Positions 42,032 through 50,207 of a stretch of 64,000 nt of DNA are shown here, one piece after another. The position numbers and the translations under genes were made by a program. The notes under the pieces are model-generated. The model made no database searches. It was given only the letters and a program-made list of their open reading frames with translations, and was not told where the DNA came from. How positions within the stretch are numbered: position 1 is the stretch's first letter; each line of letters begins with the position of its first letter. Source of the DNA: Kitasatospora setae KM-6054 (GTDB lineage: Bacteria; Actinomycetota; Actinomycetes; Streptomycetales; Streptomycetaceae); NCBI RefSeq assembly GCF_000269985.1, contig NC_016109.1, positions 7,839,001 through 7,903,000 of the forward strand. The letters run 5' to 3'.

Positions 42032-42772
42032 ATGCCCAACAAGGCGTCAGGAGCGATCCGAACCAGCCCTTTGCCCGCGGGCCCGTACGCTTGGCCCATC
42101 GACGCCGATTCGCCGGGGGAGGGTTTGCCTCCGCTTCCCCCACCGTTCGGATGGCATCCCACCGCGGACCGAAACCTGTTCACCCCCGCCGGAGTTGAAC
42201 GTCCGAGAAGACCAGAGACCCCGCCCGGAAGGACCCCGATCCTGACCTCCGCACCCGCCCACGAGGCCCCCGGCGCCCACGAGGGCATCGACCCCGCCGC
42301 CTTCGCCGCCGCGCTCCCGCCGCACGTCGTCTCCGCCACCGTCCTGCTGATCGACACCGACGACCGGATCCTGATGCTCCACCAGGCCCGCCCGTACCCC
42401 GGGCACCCCGCCTGGTGGCAGCTCCCCGCCGGACTCGCCGACCCCGGCGAGCACCCGCCCGCCACCGCGCTGCGCGAACTCGCCGAGGAGACCGGCCACC
42501 GCCCCACCGGCCCGCTGCGCCCGCTCGCCGTCGACTACCGCTCGGCCGCCGACGGCTGGCCCCCGGTCATCGACTTCGCCTACGCCGCGCCACCCGTCCG
42601 GCCCGGCCTCCCCGTCCGCCTCAGCCCCGAGCACGACAGCTGCGCCTGGCGCAAGTACGCCGAGTGGCTGCCGTACCTGCAACCCGGGCAACGCCCCTGG
42701 TTCGCCGCACTCCGGTCCGCCCACCGGAGCCGCCGCACGGCCGTCCTGATCGACGGCCACCCGCACGACTGA
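42032..42772 (+). CDS. NUDIX hydrolase
   Basis: A 246-residue NUDIX protein. The signature GLADPGEHPPATALRELAEE followed by TG matches GX5EX7REUXEEXG, so metal-dependent cleavage of a nucleoside diphosphate derivative is expected. The catalytic domain covers about residues 85-220. The first 80 residues are Pro-rich and probably disordered. ATG 42032 is chosen over ATG 42026 because GAAGG lies 8 nt before the former and only 2 nt before the latter. A later unconventional start cannot be excluded. The substrate is unknown, and neighbours give no hint. Confidence 0.88.
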   Translation: MPNKASGAIRTSPLPAGPYAWPIDADSPGEGLPPLPPPFGWHPTADRNLFTPAGVERPRRPETPPGRTPILTSAPAHEAPGAHEGIDPAAFAAALPPHVVSATVLLIDTDDRILMLHQARPYPGHPAWWQLPAGLADPGEHPPATALRELAEETGHRPTGPLRPLAVDYRSAADGWPPVIDFAYAAPPVRPGLPVRLSPEHDSCAWRKYAEWLPYLQPGQRPWFAALRSAHRSRRTAVLIDGHPHD

Positions 42773-42988
42773 CCGCCCGTCACCCAGCAACCAGGGCCCC
42801 GCCCGCCGTACGCCGCGCGCGGAACCCGTCCGCTCGACGTGCGATTCGCGCTCCACCGCTCACGGGCGGGCCCCGGAGTCGCGGCCGCAACGCGGGAGGC
42901 ACGGGGCCGGAAGCCGACATGTCGTCAGTTCGGCCCCCGGCCCACCGCCCCCCCGACCCCATCGCCCCCCGCATCCGGCGCCGCCCCC

Positions 42989-44329
42989 TCAGCCCGTGGC
43001 CCGGCCCGGCCGGCGGATCGCCGACTCGCCGAAGCCCGCCGCCCGCAGCACCGCCGCCCGCTGGTAGCCGCTGCCGAACCGGGCCGGCTTCGGGGCGCGG
43101 AAGGTCAGGTGCTCCAAGGCGGCCACGATCCGCTCGGCGGCCCGCCCGTCGCCGTACGGGTTCTCGGCGGCGGCCATCGCGGCCCGCGCCGCACCGTCGT
43201 CCAGTAGGTGCCGGACGGCCGCCGCGACCGCGCCGGTCTCGGTGCCGACCAGCCGCAGGGTGCCCGCGTCCACGCCCTCGGTGCGCTCGGTCGCGTCCCG
43301 GGTGACCAGCACCGGCACGCCGAGCGCGGGCGCCTCCTCCTGGATGCCGCCCGAGTCCGTCACCACCAGCGTGGCGCGGCGCAGCAGCGCCGCGAACACC
43401 GGGTACGACAGCGGCTCGGTCAGCAGGACGTTCGGCAGCCCGCCGAGCGAGGGCCGCAGCTGCGCCCGGACGGCCGGGTTGGGGTGCAGCGGCAGCACGA
43501 ACACCGTCTCGGGCCGCTCCGCCGCGACCTGCGCGAGCGCCTGCGCGACGTGCCCGAGGCCGCCGGTGGCCAGGTTCTCCCGCCGGTGCGCCGTCACCAC
43601 CACGAGCGGCCGGCCGGGGTCGGCGGCGGACATCAGCGCGTCCAACTCGGGTACCCCGGACGGGAGATCGGCCGACGACGCCCACAGCAGCGCGTCGATC
43701 GCGGTGTTGCCGGTCACGAACACCTGCTCGTGGCGCACCCCCTCCAGGATCAGGTTCTCCTCGTTCAGCGAGGTCGGCGCCAGGTGGAACGCGGCGATCC
43801 GGGCGATCAGCTGCCGGTTCAGCTCCTCCGGGAACGGCGCGCTGGTGTCGTGGGTGCGCAGCCCCGCCTCCACGTGCGCGACCGGCATCCGCAGGTGGAA
43901 CGCGGCCAGCGCGACGGCCACCGCCGAACTCGTGTCGCCGTGCACCAGCGCCCAGACCGGGTACCGGCTGGCCGGCCCCGGGGCACCGGCCGGTCCGGCG
44001 CCCGCGGGTCCGGCCGCGGGCCCGAAGCGCTCGGTGAGGGCGTCCTGCAAGCCGGACAGCACCCGGGCGAACAGGTGGTTCAGCGGCAGCCCGGGCGCCC
44101 CCACCGCCAGGTCGAGGTCCGGCCGGATCCCCGCCAGGTCGAACACCTCGGCCAGCAGCTCCCGGTGCTGGCCGGTCGACACCACCAGCGGCCGCAGCCG
44201 GGAGCTCGCCGCCAGCGCCCGGATCACCGGCACCATCTTGATCGCCTCGGGCCTGGTCCCGACCGCCACCAGCACCGGGGCCCGCCCGTCCGCGCCGCCG
44301 TCCCCGCCCCCGTCCGCCTGCTCCACCAC
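42989..44329 (-). CDS. wecB: UDP-N-acetylglucosamine 2-epimerase
   Basis: A 446-residue GT-B-fold enzyme that interconverts UDP-GlcNAc and UDP-ManNAc. VGTRPEAIKMVPVIRAL at the start, HVEAGLRTHD, VTAHRRENL and DSGGIQEEAPALGVPVLV are family signatures and include the substrate-binding and catalytic Asp/Glu/His positions. UDP-ManNAc feeds teichoic-acid-type linkage units and capsular polymers. GTG 44329 has GGAGGG 6 nt upstream. Residues 105-125 hold an extra Ala/Gly/Pro loop. It stands alone between a NUDIX gene and an exported hydrolase gene. Confidence 0.95.
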   Translation of the reverse strand: MVEQADGGGDGGADGRAPVLVAVGTRPEAIKMVPVIRALAASSRLRPLVVSTGQHRELLAEVFDLAGIRPDLDLAVGAPGLPLNHLFARVLSGLQDALTERFGPAAGPAGAGPAGAPGPASRYPVWALVHGDTSSAVAVALAAFHLRMPVAHVEAGLRTHDTSAPFPEELNRQLIARIAAFHLAPTSLNEENLILEGVRHEQVFVTGNTAIDALLWASSADLPSGVPELDALMSAADPGRPLVVVTAHRRENLATGGLGHVAQALAQVAAERPETVFVLPLHPNPAVRAQLRPSLGGLPNVLLTEPLSYPVFAALLRRATLVVTDSGGIQEEAPALGVPVLVTRDATERTEGVDAGTLRLVGTETGAVAAAVRHLLDDGAARAAMAAAENPYGDGRAAERIVAALEHLTFRAPKPARFGSGYQRAAVLRAAGFGESAIRRPGRATG

Positions 44330-44620
44330 CGGGCGCCCTCCTGCCTGCCGTCACGGACCCAGTCGCCCACCATCCTCGGCCGGACAGCGCCCCGGCACCC
44401 GCCGTGCTGCGCCGCCCGGCTGAGCGGCCCGGCTCCAGGGCGCCGCGCCGGGGCGTCCGCTCCAGCGCCGTCCGCAGGCCGGCGGGCGTCCCCCGCCGGC
44501 TTCTCGATGCCCCTTTCGCTGGCATGTACATGAAATGATGTCCGCTCTCGGACTGTCCGGTTGGCGACAGTCGGAACCCCTTCTCGTGGACCGACCGCAC
44601 CGCTGTGAAGGGGATCCGCC
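44330..44620. other. Divergent intergenic region with a small dyad
   Basis: This space separates the epimerase gene from the exported NlpC/P60-like gene. GACTGTC (44551-44557) and GACAGTC (44566-44572) form a 7-bp inverted repeat just downstream of an A+T-richer patch (44521-44540) that may hold the promoter of the rightward gene. No c-di-AMP riboswitch, often found before such hydrolase genes, could be recognised. Confidence 0.4.
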
Positions 44621-45499
44621 ATGTCTTCCACCCGTACTTCCAAGGTCCTGCGCACCGCCCTGGCCGCCGCCATCGCCCTCTCCGGCGCGATCGCCACCAC
44701 CGCCGTCACGGTCGCCACCGCGACCACCGCGCAGGCCGCGTCCTCGGTCGACGGCCAGATCACCCGCGGCGAGGTGATCCAGCGCGCCCAGTACTGGTAC
44801 GGCAAGACCATCGCCTACAACCAGGGCGCCACCTACCCGGACTCCTCCGGCCGCGCCTACCGCACCGACTGCTCCGGCTACGTCTCGATGGCCTGGCACC
44901 TCGGCGCCAGCCCCAGCACCCAGGGCCTGCCCGGCTACGCCACCGAGATCCCGCGCAGCCAGCTCAAGGCGGGCGACATCCTGAACAGCTTCTACGACCA
45001 CGTGATCCTGTTCGAGAAGTGGGACGACGCCGCGCACACCACCTTCTCCTACTACTCCTTCGGCTCGACCCCGGTGAAGCACATCACCGGTGTCTCGATC
45101 AACGCCGCGACCTTCGACTCGCACCCCAACGGCGACTACAAGGCCTACCGCTACAACAAGATCGTCGACGACCCGACCACTCCGCCGGTCGCGCAGGTTC
45201 CGTCGTCGTCGGGTTGGGCTTTGTACAACGCGGACACGGTGACGGCTGAGGCGTTCGCGGTGGGGGCGGATGGTGCGGTGGCGCATGCGTACAGCACGAA
45301 CGGTTCGGCGTGGAGCGGGTGGGCGTCGTTGGGCGGTTCGTTCGCGTCGAAGCCGGTGGCGGTGTACAACCCGGTCACGAGGACGCAGGAGGTGTTCGCG
45401 GTCGGGACGGACGGGGTGCTCTCGCACTCCTACAGCACCAACGGCAGCGCCTGGTCCGGCTGGGCCGCCCTCGGCACCAAGACCTTCAAGACCAACTGA
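44621..45499 (+). CDS. Secreted NlpC/P60-like protein with two lectin-type repeats
   Basis: A 292-residue exported protein. A signal peptide ends near AQAASS (about residue 41). The papain-like domain (45-185) has Cys84 in RTDCSGYVSMAW and His127 in SFYDHVILFEKW, so it may cleave peptide stems of the cell wall. Two tandem repeats follow, each of the type FAVGADGAVAHAYSTNGSAW, as in PLL/tachylectin-like sugar-binding propellers; two blades alone would not close a propeller. ATG 44621 has GAAGGGG 7 nt upstream. Codons in 45181-45405 end mostly in G or T, unlike the C-ending codons on both sides, suggesting the first repeat came from another gene. Confidence 0.82.
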   Translation: MSSTRTSKVLRTALAAAIALSGAIATTAVTVATATTAQAASSVDGQITRGEVIQRAQYWYGKTIAYNQGATYPDSSGRAYRTDCSGYVSMAWHLGASPSTQGLPGYATEIPRSQLKAGDILNSFYDHVILFEKWDDAAHTTFSYYSFGSTPVKHITGVSINAATFDSHPNGDYKAYRYNKIVDDPTTPPVAQVPSSSGWALYNADTVTAEAFAVGADGAVAHAYSTNGSAWSGWASLGGSFASKPVAVYNPVTRTQEVFAVGTDGVLSHSYSTNGSAWSGWAALGTKTFKTN

Positions 45500-45526
45500 C
45501 CCGTCCGCCAACGCGGTCGGCAGCAT

Positions 45527-45555
45527 CGCCCCGGGGCCCGGTCGGCCTCGGGGCG
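45527..45555. terminator. Hairpin between convergent genes
   Basis: CGCCCCG (45527-45533) pairs with CGGGGCG (45549-45555). It lies in the 76-bp gap between the ends of the NlpC/P60-like gene and the SARP gene, so it could stop transcription from both sides. Confidence 0.5.
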
Positions 45556-45575
45556 CCGTGCCGGGTGCGGCCGGC

Positions 45576-48365
45576 TCAGCGCGGGCTGAGGCGCTCGGCC
45601 TGCTGCCAGTGGCCGATCGCGGCCCCGACCCGTCCGGCGGCGCCCTCCGCGCGGGCCAGCGAGCGCAGGACCTCGGCGGTGTCGCGGTCCTCGCCGCGCC
45701 GCTCGGCCTCGCCGAGGGCGAGCAGCAGCCGGCTCCGGGCCTCGGGGTGGCGGCCGAGCGCGGCCAGGGCCTCGCCGCAGGCGGTGTGCAGCCGGACCCG
45801 GTGCGCGAAGGGGGTCCGCTCGTCCGCCAACTCCAGCCCCCGGAGCGCCTGTTCGAGAGCCGGCCGGGGGCGTCCGGTGGCCAGCAGGTGGTGGGCCCGG
45901 TGGTGCAGGGCGAGGGTGACGGTCCGCCGGTTCTCGGCGGCCAGCGCGGTCTCCAGGGCCTCGGCCAGCCCCCGGTCGGCGGCGGTGGTCTCGCCCCGGG
46001 CCGCCTGGACGGCGGCCAGGTTGACCAGGGCGACCGCCCGGCCGACCGGACTGCCCGCCCGGTCGGCGAGCCCGGGCGCGGGGGCGAGGCAGTCGGCCGC
46101 CTCGGCGAGCCGCTCCTCGGCGAACAGCACCCAGCCGAGCAGCGCCCGCACCTGGCTCTCCCCGTCCGGATGCCCGCTCGCCACCGCCGCCGCCAGGGCG
46201 AACCGCAGCTGCGGCACCCAGCCGTCCCTGGTCCGGCGGACGATCAGCGGCCACTGGGTGAGGACGAGCTGCCAGGCGCGCTCCGGCGCGGCGGCGGCGA
46301 TCACCCGCCCGAGCGTCTCGCGGTGCGCGCCCAGCCAGCGCAGCGCCTGCACCGCCCCGGTGAACTCGGGCTCGGGACAAGGGTGTCGACCGGCGGCGGG
46401 CGGCTCGCAGCAGGGCGGGCTGTCGGGCGCGACGGCCGCGTCGGCGGCCAGCCCGGTCCGCAGGTACCGGTCGGCGAGCCGGCCGAGTGCCGCCGCCCGC
46501 TCCGACGGGTCGACGGCGGCTGCGAGTTGGCGGGCGTACAGCCACACTAGGTCGTGCAGGACGTACTCCTCGGGGCCGGCCCAGTCGACCAGGTGGGTGG
46601 CCGCGAGCTGCTCCAACGCCTCGGCGGCGGCGTGGTGTTCGAGATCGGCGAGGGCGGCGGCCGAGCGGGTGTCGACGAGGGGGCCCGGGTGCAGGCCGAG
46701 GGCGCGGAACAACCGGGCGGCGGTGGGCGGCAGTTGCTCGTGGGAGAGTCGCAGGGCGCTGGTGACGCTCAGCTCATCGGCCGCGAGATGGCCCAACCGG
46801 CGCCGCTCGTCGCGCAGTCGACCGGCCAGCGCGGCCAGGGCGCGCTGCGGGTCGGCGGCGGCCTTGGCGGCGGTGATCCGCAGCGCCAGCGGCAACCCGC
46901 CGCACAGCTCGGCCAGTTCGCGGGCGGCTGCGGGATCGGCGGCGATCCGCTCCGGCCCGAGGACCCGGGCCAGCAGGCCCGCGGACTGCTCCGGGCCCAG
47001 CACCGCGAGCGGCACGGGGCGGGCGAGTTCGGTGGCGATCAGGCCGGGCAGCCGGTGCCGGCTGGTGACCAGCACGGCCGAGCCGGCGCCGGCCGGCAGC
47101 AGCGGGCGGACCCGCGCGGACTCCCGGGCGTCGTCGACCACCACCAACACCCGCCGGGTACGGGTCAGTTGCTCGTAGCGGGCGGCCCGGGCGGCGGCCT
47201 CGGCGGGCAGCTCCCTCGGCGGGACGCCCAGGGCGATCAGGAACTCGCCCAGCACCTCGCCGAGTTCGCGGTCCGGCCGGTCGCCGAACCTGCCCAGGTC
47301 GGCGAACAGCACCCCGCCCGGGAAGCGTTCGCCCTGCCGGTGCGCCCAGTGCAGCGCGAGCGCGGTCTTCCCGACCCCGGCCGGCCCGGTCACCAGGGCG
47401 ATCGGCCACTCCCGACCCGGGCTCAACACCTCGTCCAGCCGGGCGAGTTCGTCCTCCCGGCCGTGGAAGCCGCGCGGCGGCGGAGGTGCGAGCAGCGGCG
47501 CCGCCGGCGGGTCGGCGTCCTCCACCGGGAGGGGCCCTGCGGTCGGCCCCGCGGTCGGCCCGGCGGCCGGTGCGGCGGCCGGTGCGGCCGGTGCGGCCGG
47601 GGCGCCGTGCCGGACGTACGCGTGGGCGGCCCGCAGCGCGGCGCCCGGGTCGACGCCGAGCCGGGCGGCGAGCGCGTCGTGGGTGTGCCGGTAGCACGCC
47701 AGGGCCTCGGCGGGCCGCCCGGCGGCGTGCAGGGCCAGCACCAGCCCGGCCGCGAGCGATTCGCGCAGCGGGTGCGCCGCGCGCTCGGCCCGCAGCAGTT
47801 CGGCAGCGCGCTCGGGCCGGCCCAGCCGCAGGTGCTGCTCGGCGAGCAGTTCGACGGCGTCCAGCCGGTTGTCCTCCAGGGTCTGCCGCCAGGCGTCCAG
47901 CAGTGGACTGCCGGCGGTCCCGGCCAGCGCCGGGCCGTGCCAGAGGGCCAGCGCCTCCTCCAGTACGGCCAGCGCCGCCGCGGGCTCCCGCCCGGCCGCC
48001 CCGGCTGCCCCGCCCGCCCCGGCCGTCAGCGTGCGGAACCGCTCCAGGTCGAGCGCCGCCGCGGGCAGCCGCAGGCAGTAGCCGTCCCCGACCGTCTCCA
48101 GCCGGACGCCGTACCGGTCGGCCCCGTGCCCGGCCAGCAGGGCGCGCAGCCGCGACACCTGGCTCTGCACGGCGGCCCGGGCGTTCGCCGGCGGCCCGTC
48201 CGCCCACAGCGCCCCGGCCAGCCGGGCGAGCGGGACGGCCCGGCCGCGGTGCAGCAGCAGCACCGCCAGCAGGCTCCGCCGCCGCTCCGGCCCGAGCCGC
48301 AACTCGCCGCCGGTACCGCCCGCCGCGACCACCGCGACCGCCCCGAGCAGCCGGAACTCCACCAC
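45576..48365 (-). CDS. SARP/AfsR-type regulator with NB-ARC and TPR domains
   Basis: A 929-residue regulator. Residues 1-100 are an OmpR-like winged helix (VEFRLLGAVAVV, LRLGPERRRSLLAVLLLHRG), followed by the bacterial transcriptional activation domain (about 100-250). An NB-ARC ATPase follows, with VTGPAGVGKTALALHW near residue 328, RRVLVVVDDA, VLVTSRHRLPGL and GGLPLALRITAAK. The last 350 residues are TPR-like helices. This is the AfsR layout; such proteins activate secondary metabolism or development genes. GTG 48365 is inferred from the usual VEFRLLG start; GTG 48395 or further upstream starts are possible. It is divergent from the ankyrin gene. No biosynthetic cluster is next to it. Confidence 0.88.
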   Translation of the reverse strand: MVEFRLLGAVAVVAAGGTGGELRLGPERRRSLLAVLLLHRGRAVPLARLAGALWADGPPANARAAVQSQVSRLRALLAGHGADRYGVRLETVGDGYCLRLPAAALDLERFRTLTAGAGGAAGAAGREPAAALAVLEEALALWHGPALAGTAGSPLLDAWRQTLEDNRLDAVELLAEQHLRLGRPERAAELLRAERAAHPLRESLAAGLVLALHAAGRPAEALACYRHTHDALAARLGVDPGAALRAAHAYVRHGAPAAPAAPAAAPAAGPTAGPTAGPLPVEDADPPAAPLLAPPPPRGFHGREDELARLDEVLSPGREWPIALVTGPAGVGKTALALHWAHRQGERFPGGVLFADLGRFGDRPDRELGEVLGEFLIALGVPPRELPAEAAARAARYEQLTRTRRVLVVVDDARESARVRPLLPAGAGSAVLVTSRHRLPGLIATELARPVPLAVLGPEQSAGLLARVLGPERIAADPAAARELAELCGGLPLALRITAAKAAADPQRALAALAGRLRDERRRLGHLAADELSVTSALRLSHEQLPPTAARLFRALGLHPGPLVDTRSAAALADLEHHAAAEALEQLAATHLVDWAGPEEYVLHDLVWLYARQLAAAVDPSERAAALGRLADRYLRTGLAADAAVAPDSPPCCEPPAAGRHPCPEPEFTGAVQALRWLGAHRETLGRVIAAAAPERAWQLVLTQWPLIVRRTRDGWVPQLRFALAAAVASGHPDGESQVRALLGWVLFAEERLAEAADCLAPAPGLADRAGSPVGRAVALVNLAAVQAARGETTAADRGLAEALETALAAENRRTVTLALHHRAHHLLATGRPRPALEQALRGLELADERTPFAHRVRLHTACGEALAALGRHPEARSRLLLALGEAERRGEDRDTAEVLRSLARAEGAAGRVGAAIGHWQQAERLSPR

Positions 48366-48567
48366 ACCCCCCCGCAGATCGACCGCTTCAGCCACGGACC
48401 CTACCGGCTCCCCGCCGGGCGGTTCGGGCCCGGGGCACCCGGGCAACCCCACCACGGCCGACCCGCCCCCCGGCCCCGGTCCGCCGCGCGCACCCTCCCG
48501 GCCACGGCCGGGCGCCTGTCGGAGCGGTCTGCGACAGTGCGTGGACGAAACCGACGGGAGGGGCGCG

Positions 48568-49572
48568 ATGACGGGCTGGGCGGGTATCCGCTGGGACGAA
48601 TGGGGCGACCACGCGGTGGTGCGGGCCCGGCTGGACGCGGGGGCGGATCCGGAGCGGTGCGGGGGCGGCGTACGCCCGCTGCACTTCGCGGCGGCTTACG
48701 GTTCCGCCGCGACGGTGGCCGAACTCGCGAGCCGGGTCGCCGAGGTGGACGCGGTGCAGGACGGGACGACCGCCCTGTGGGAGGCGGTCGTGGCCGACCG
48801 CCCGGACAACGCCCGGGCCCTGGCCGCCGCCGGGGCCGACCCCTGGCGCCCCCAGCTCGACGGCTGGTCGCCCGGCCGGCTCGCCCTGGCCGGGCCCGTC
48901 CCCGACCTGTTCCCGCTCCCCGGTCCCCCCGCCGGAACGGCACCGCGCGCCGTCCCGGCCGAACCGACCGCCGCCGTCCCGGCCGAACTGACCGCCGCCG
49001 AACGGGAGGAAGTCCGCGCGGCCCGGCAACTCGCCGACGCGCTCGGCGAGTTCCACGGCGAGGGCACCGGCCTGGCCTGTGTCTCGGGCATCGACGCCGC
49101 CGAGGCGGTCCGCCGACTGGGCGCGCTGCCCGTCGGCGAGGAGTTCCTGGCGGAGTTCCTCGCCGACCCGTACGAGTGGGACGAGGAGGAGGCGCTGCTG
49201 ATCGTCGGCGTCACGACCGTCCCGGGCGGGTGCGTCGTCACCCAGCCGTGGGGCCACACCCCGTCCGCTCCGGGTGTGCTGGCCAGGCTGACCGCCGGGA
49301 CGGTCGGTTACGGCCTCTACGCCAACCCGAAGAGCGGCAACCAGGGGGCGACCGTCCGCGACGGCGCGGTCGAGGGCTGGGACCTGCACCCGGGCGGCGG
49401 CCCGAACCCCCGGACCGCGCCCGGACAGGTCCTCGCCGACTACCTCCACCGGGGCCGGCCGGTCGCCCAGGCGTGTGCCTTCGCCGGGCTGCGCCCCGTC
49501 GACGCCCGCGCGGTCACCGGCCCCTTCGACCTGGTGGTCCGGCTGCCCGACCTCGACTACTGGGAGTCCTGA
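48568..49572 (+). CDS. Ankyrin-repeat protein with DUF6461-like domain
   Basis: A 334-residue cytosolic protein. Residues 15-110 form two to three ankyrin repeats (RPLHFAAAYGSAATVAELAS and TTALWEAVVADRPDNARALA). An acidic linker follows. The C-terminal domain (about 190-334) has VTQPWGHTPS, GTVGYGLYANPKSGNQGA and DYLHRGRPVAQACAF, resembling the DUF6461 domain seen in Streptomyces. Function unknown; ankyrin repeats suggest protein binding. ATG 48568 has GGGAGGGG close upstream. Its last 16 bp overlap the end of the convergent sortase gene. Confidence 0.7.
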   Translation: MTGWAGIRWDEWGDHAVVRARLDAGADPERCGGGVRPLHFAAAYGSAATVAELASRVAEVDAVQDGTTALWEAVVADRPDNARALAAAGADPWRPQLDGWSPGRLALAGPVPDLFPLPGPPAGTAPRAVPAEPTAAVPAELTAAEREEVRAARQLADALGEFHGEGTGLACVSGIDAAEAVRRLGALPVGEEFLAEFLADPYEWDEEEALLIVGVTTVPGGCVVTQPWGHTPSAPGVLARLTAGTVGYGLYANPKSGNQGATVRDGAVEGWDLHPGGGPNPRTAPGQVLADYLHRGRPVAQACAFAGLRPVDARAVTGPFDLVVRLPDLDYWES

Positions 49573-50207
49573 GCCGCCGGGGTCTCGGAGACCAGGTGCC
49601 CCCACCAGACCAGGCGGTACAGCGAGGTGAACTCGGGGGTGCAGGTGGTCAGGGTGAGGTAGTGGCCGGGGCCGGTGTAGCCGGCCTGGGCGGGGACGGG
49701 GTCGAGCACGCCGTAGTTGTCGGAGCCGGTCTCGGGCAGTTCGCGGTCCAGGGCGTAGGTGTACGTGGCGCGGGGCGTGCGCAGCACCACCCGGTCGCCG
49801 GGGGAGAGCCGGTCGAGGTGCCGGAACGGCTCGCCGTGGCCGTTGCGGTGCGCGGCGAGGCCCAGGTTGCCCTGTTCGCCGGGGAGTTGGGTGTCCTCGT
49901 AGTGGCCGACGGCGCCGGAGTCGAGCACGGTGCCGCGCTCGACGCCCTCCCGGACGGTGAAGTCGGCGGGCAGACCGAGCTGTTCCAGCCGGGGGATGCT
50001 CAGGGTGCCGAGCTCGGCGCCGGGCGCCGGGGCGGCGGGCTCGGCGGCGGTGGAGCGAACGGGGGCGGAGGGAGCGGCGGGCGGGGGGCCGGCGGCCGGC
50101 GCGGCCGGCCCGTACGCGGGCGCGACGGCGCCGGCCAGCAGCAGCGCGGTGGCGGCGAGGGCGCCGGTGGCGGCGCGCCGGGCGAGGTCCAGCGGTGCGC
50201 CGCTCAT
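49557..50207 (-). CDS. srtE: Class E sortase
   Basis: A 216-residue membrane-bound transpeptidase. It has an N-terminal helix (TGALAATALLLAGAVAPAY), a Pro/Ala linker and a sortase barrel: LSIPRLEQLGLP, the catalytic His in AAHRNGHGEPF, the Cys in LTLTTCTPEF, and the Arg in SLYRLVWWGH. Class E sortases prefer LAXTG signals, and a protein ending in LADTG is encoded 8 kb away at 58317-58898. The start ATG overlaps the stop of the GT fusion gene (ATGA), so the sortase is co-translated with the surface-glycan cluster. The 3' end overlaps the convergent ankyrin gene by 16 bp. Confidence 0.94.
   Translation of the reverse strand: MSGAPLDLARRAATGALAATALLLAGAVAPAYGPAAPAAGPPPAAPSAPVRSTAAEPAAPAPGAELGTLSIPRLEQLGLPADFTVREGVERGTVLDSGAVGHYEDTQLPGEQGNLGLAAHRNGHGEPFRHLDRLSPGDRVVLRTPRATYTYALDRELPETGSDNYGVLDPVPAQAGYTGPGHYLTLTTCTPEFTSLYRLVWWGHLVSETPAAQDSQ

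Noticed and set aside
44330..44620. c-di-AMP riboswitch before the NlpC/P60-like gene
   Set aside because: Such riboswitches are common ahead of actinobacterial wall hydrolase genes, but none of the conserved core could be recognised here or upstream of 61541.
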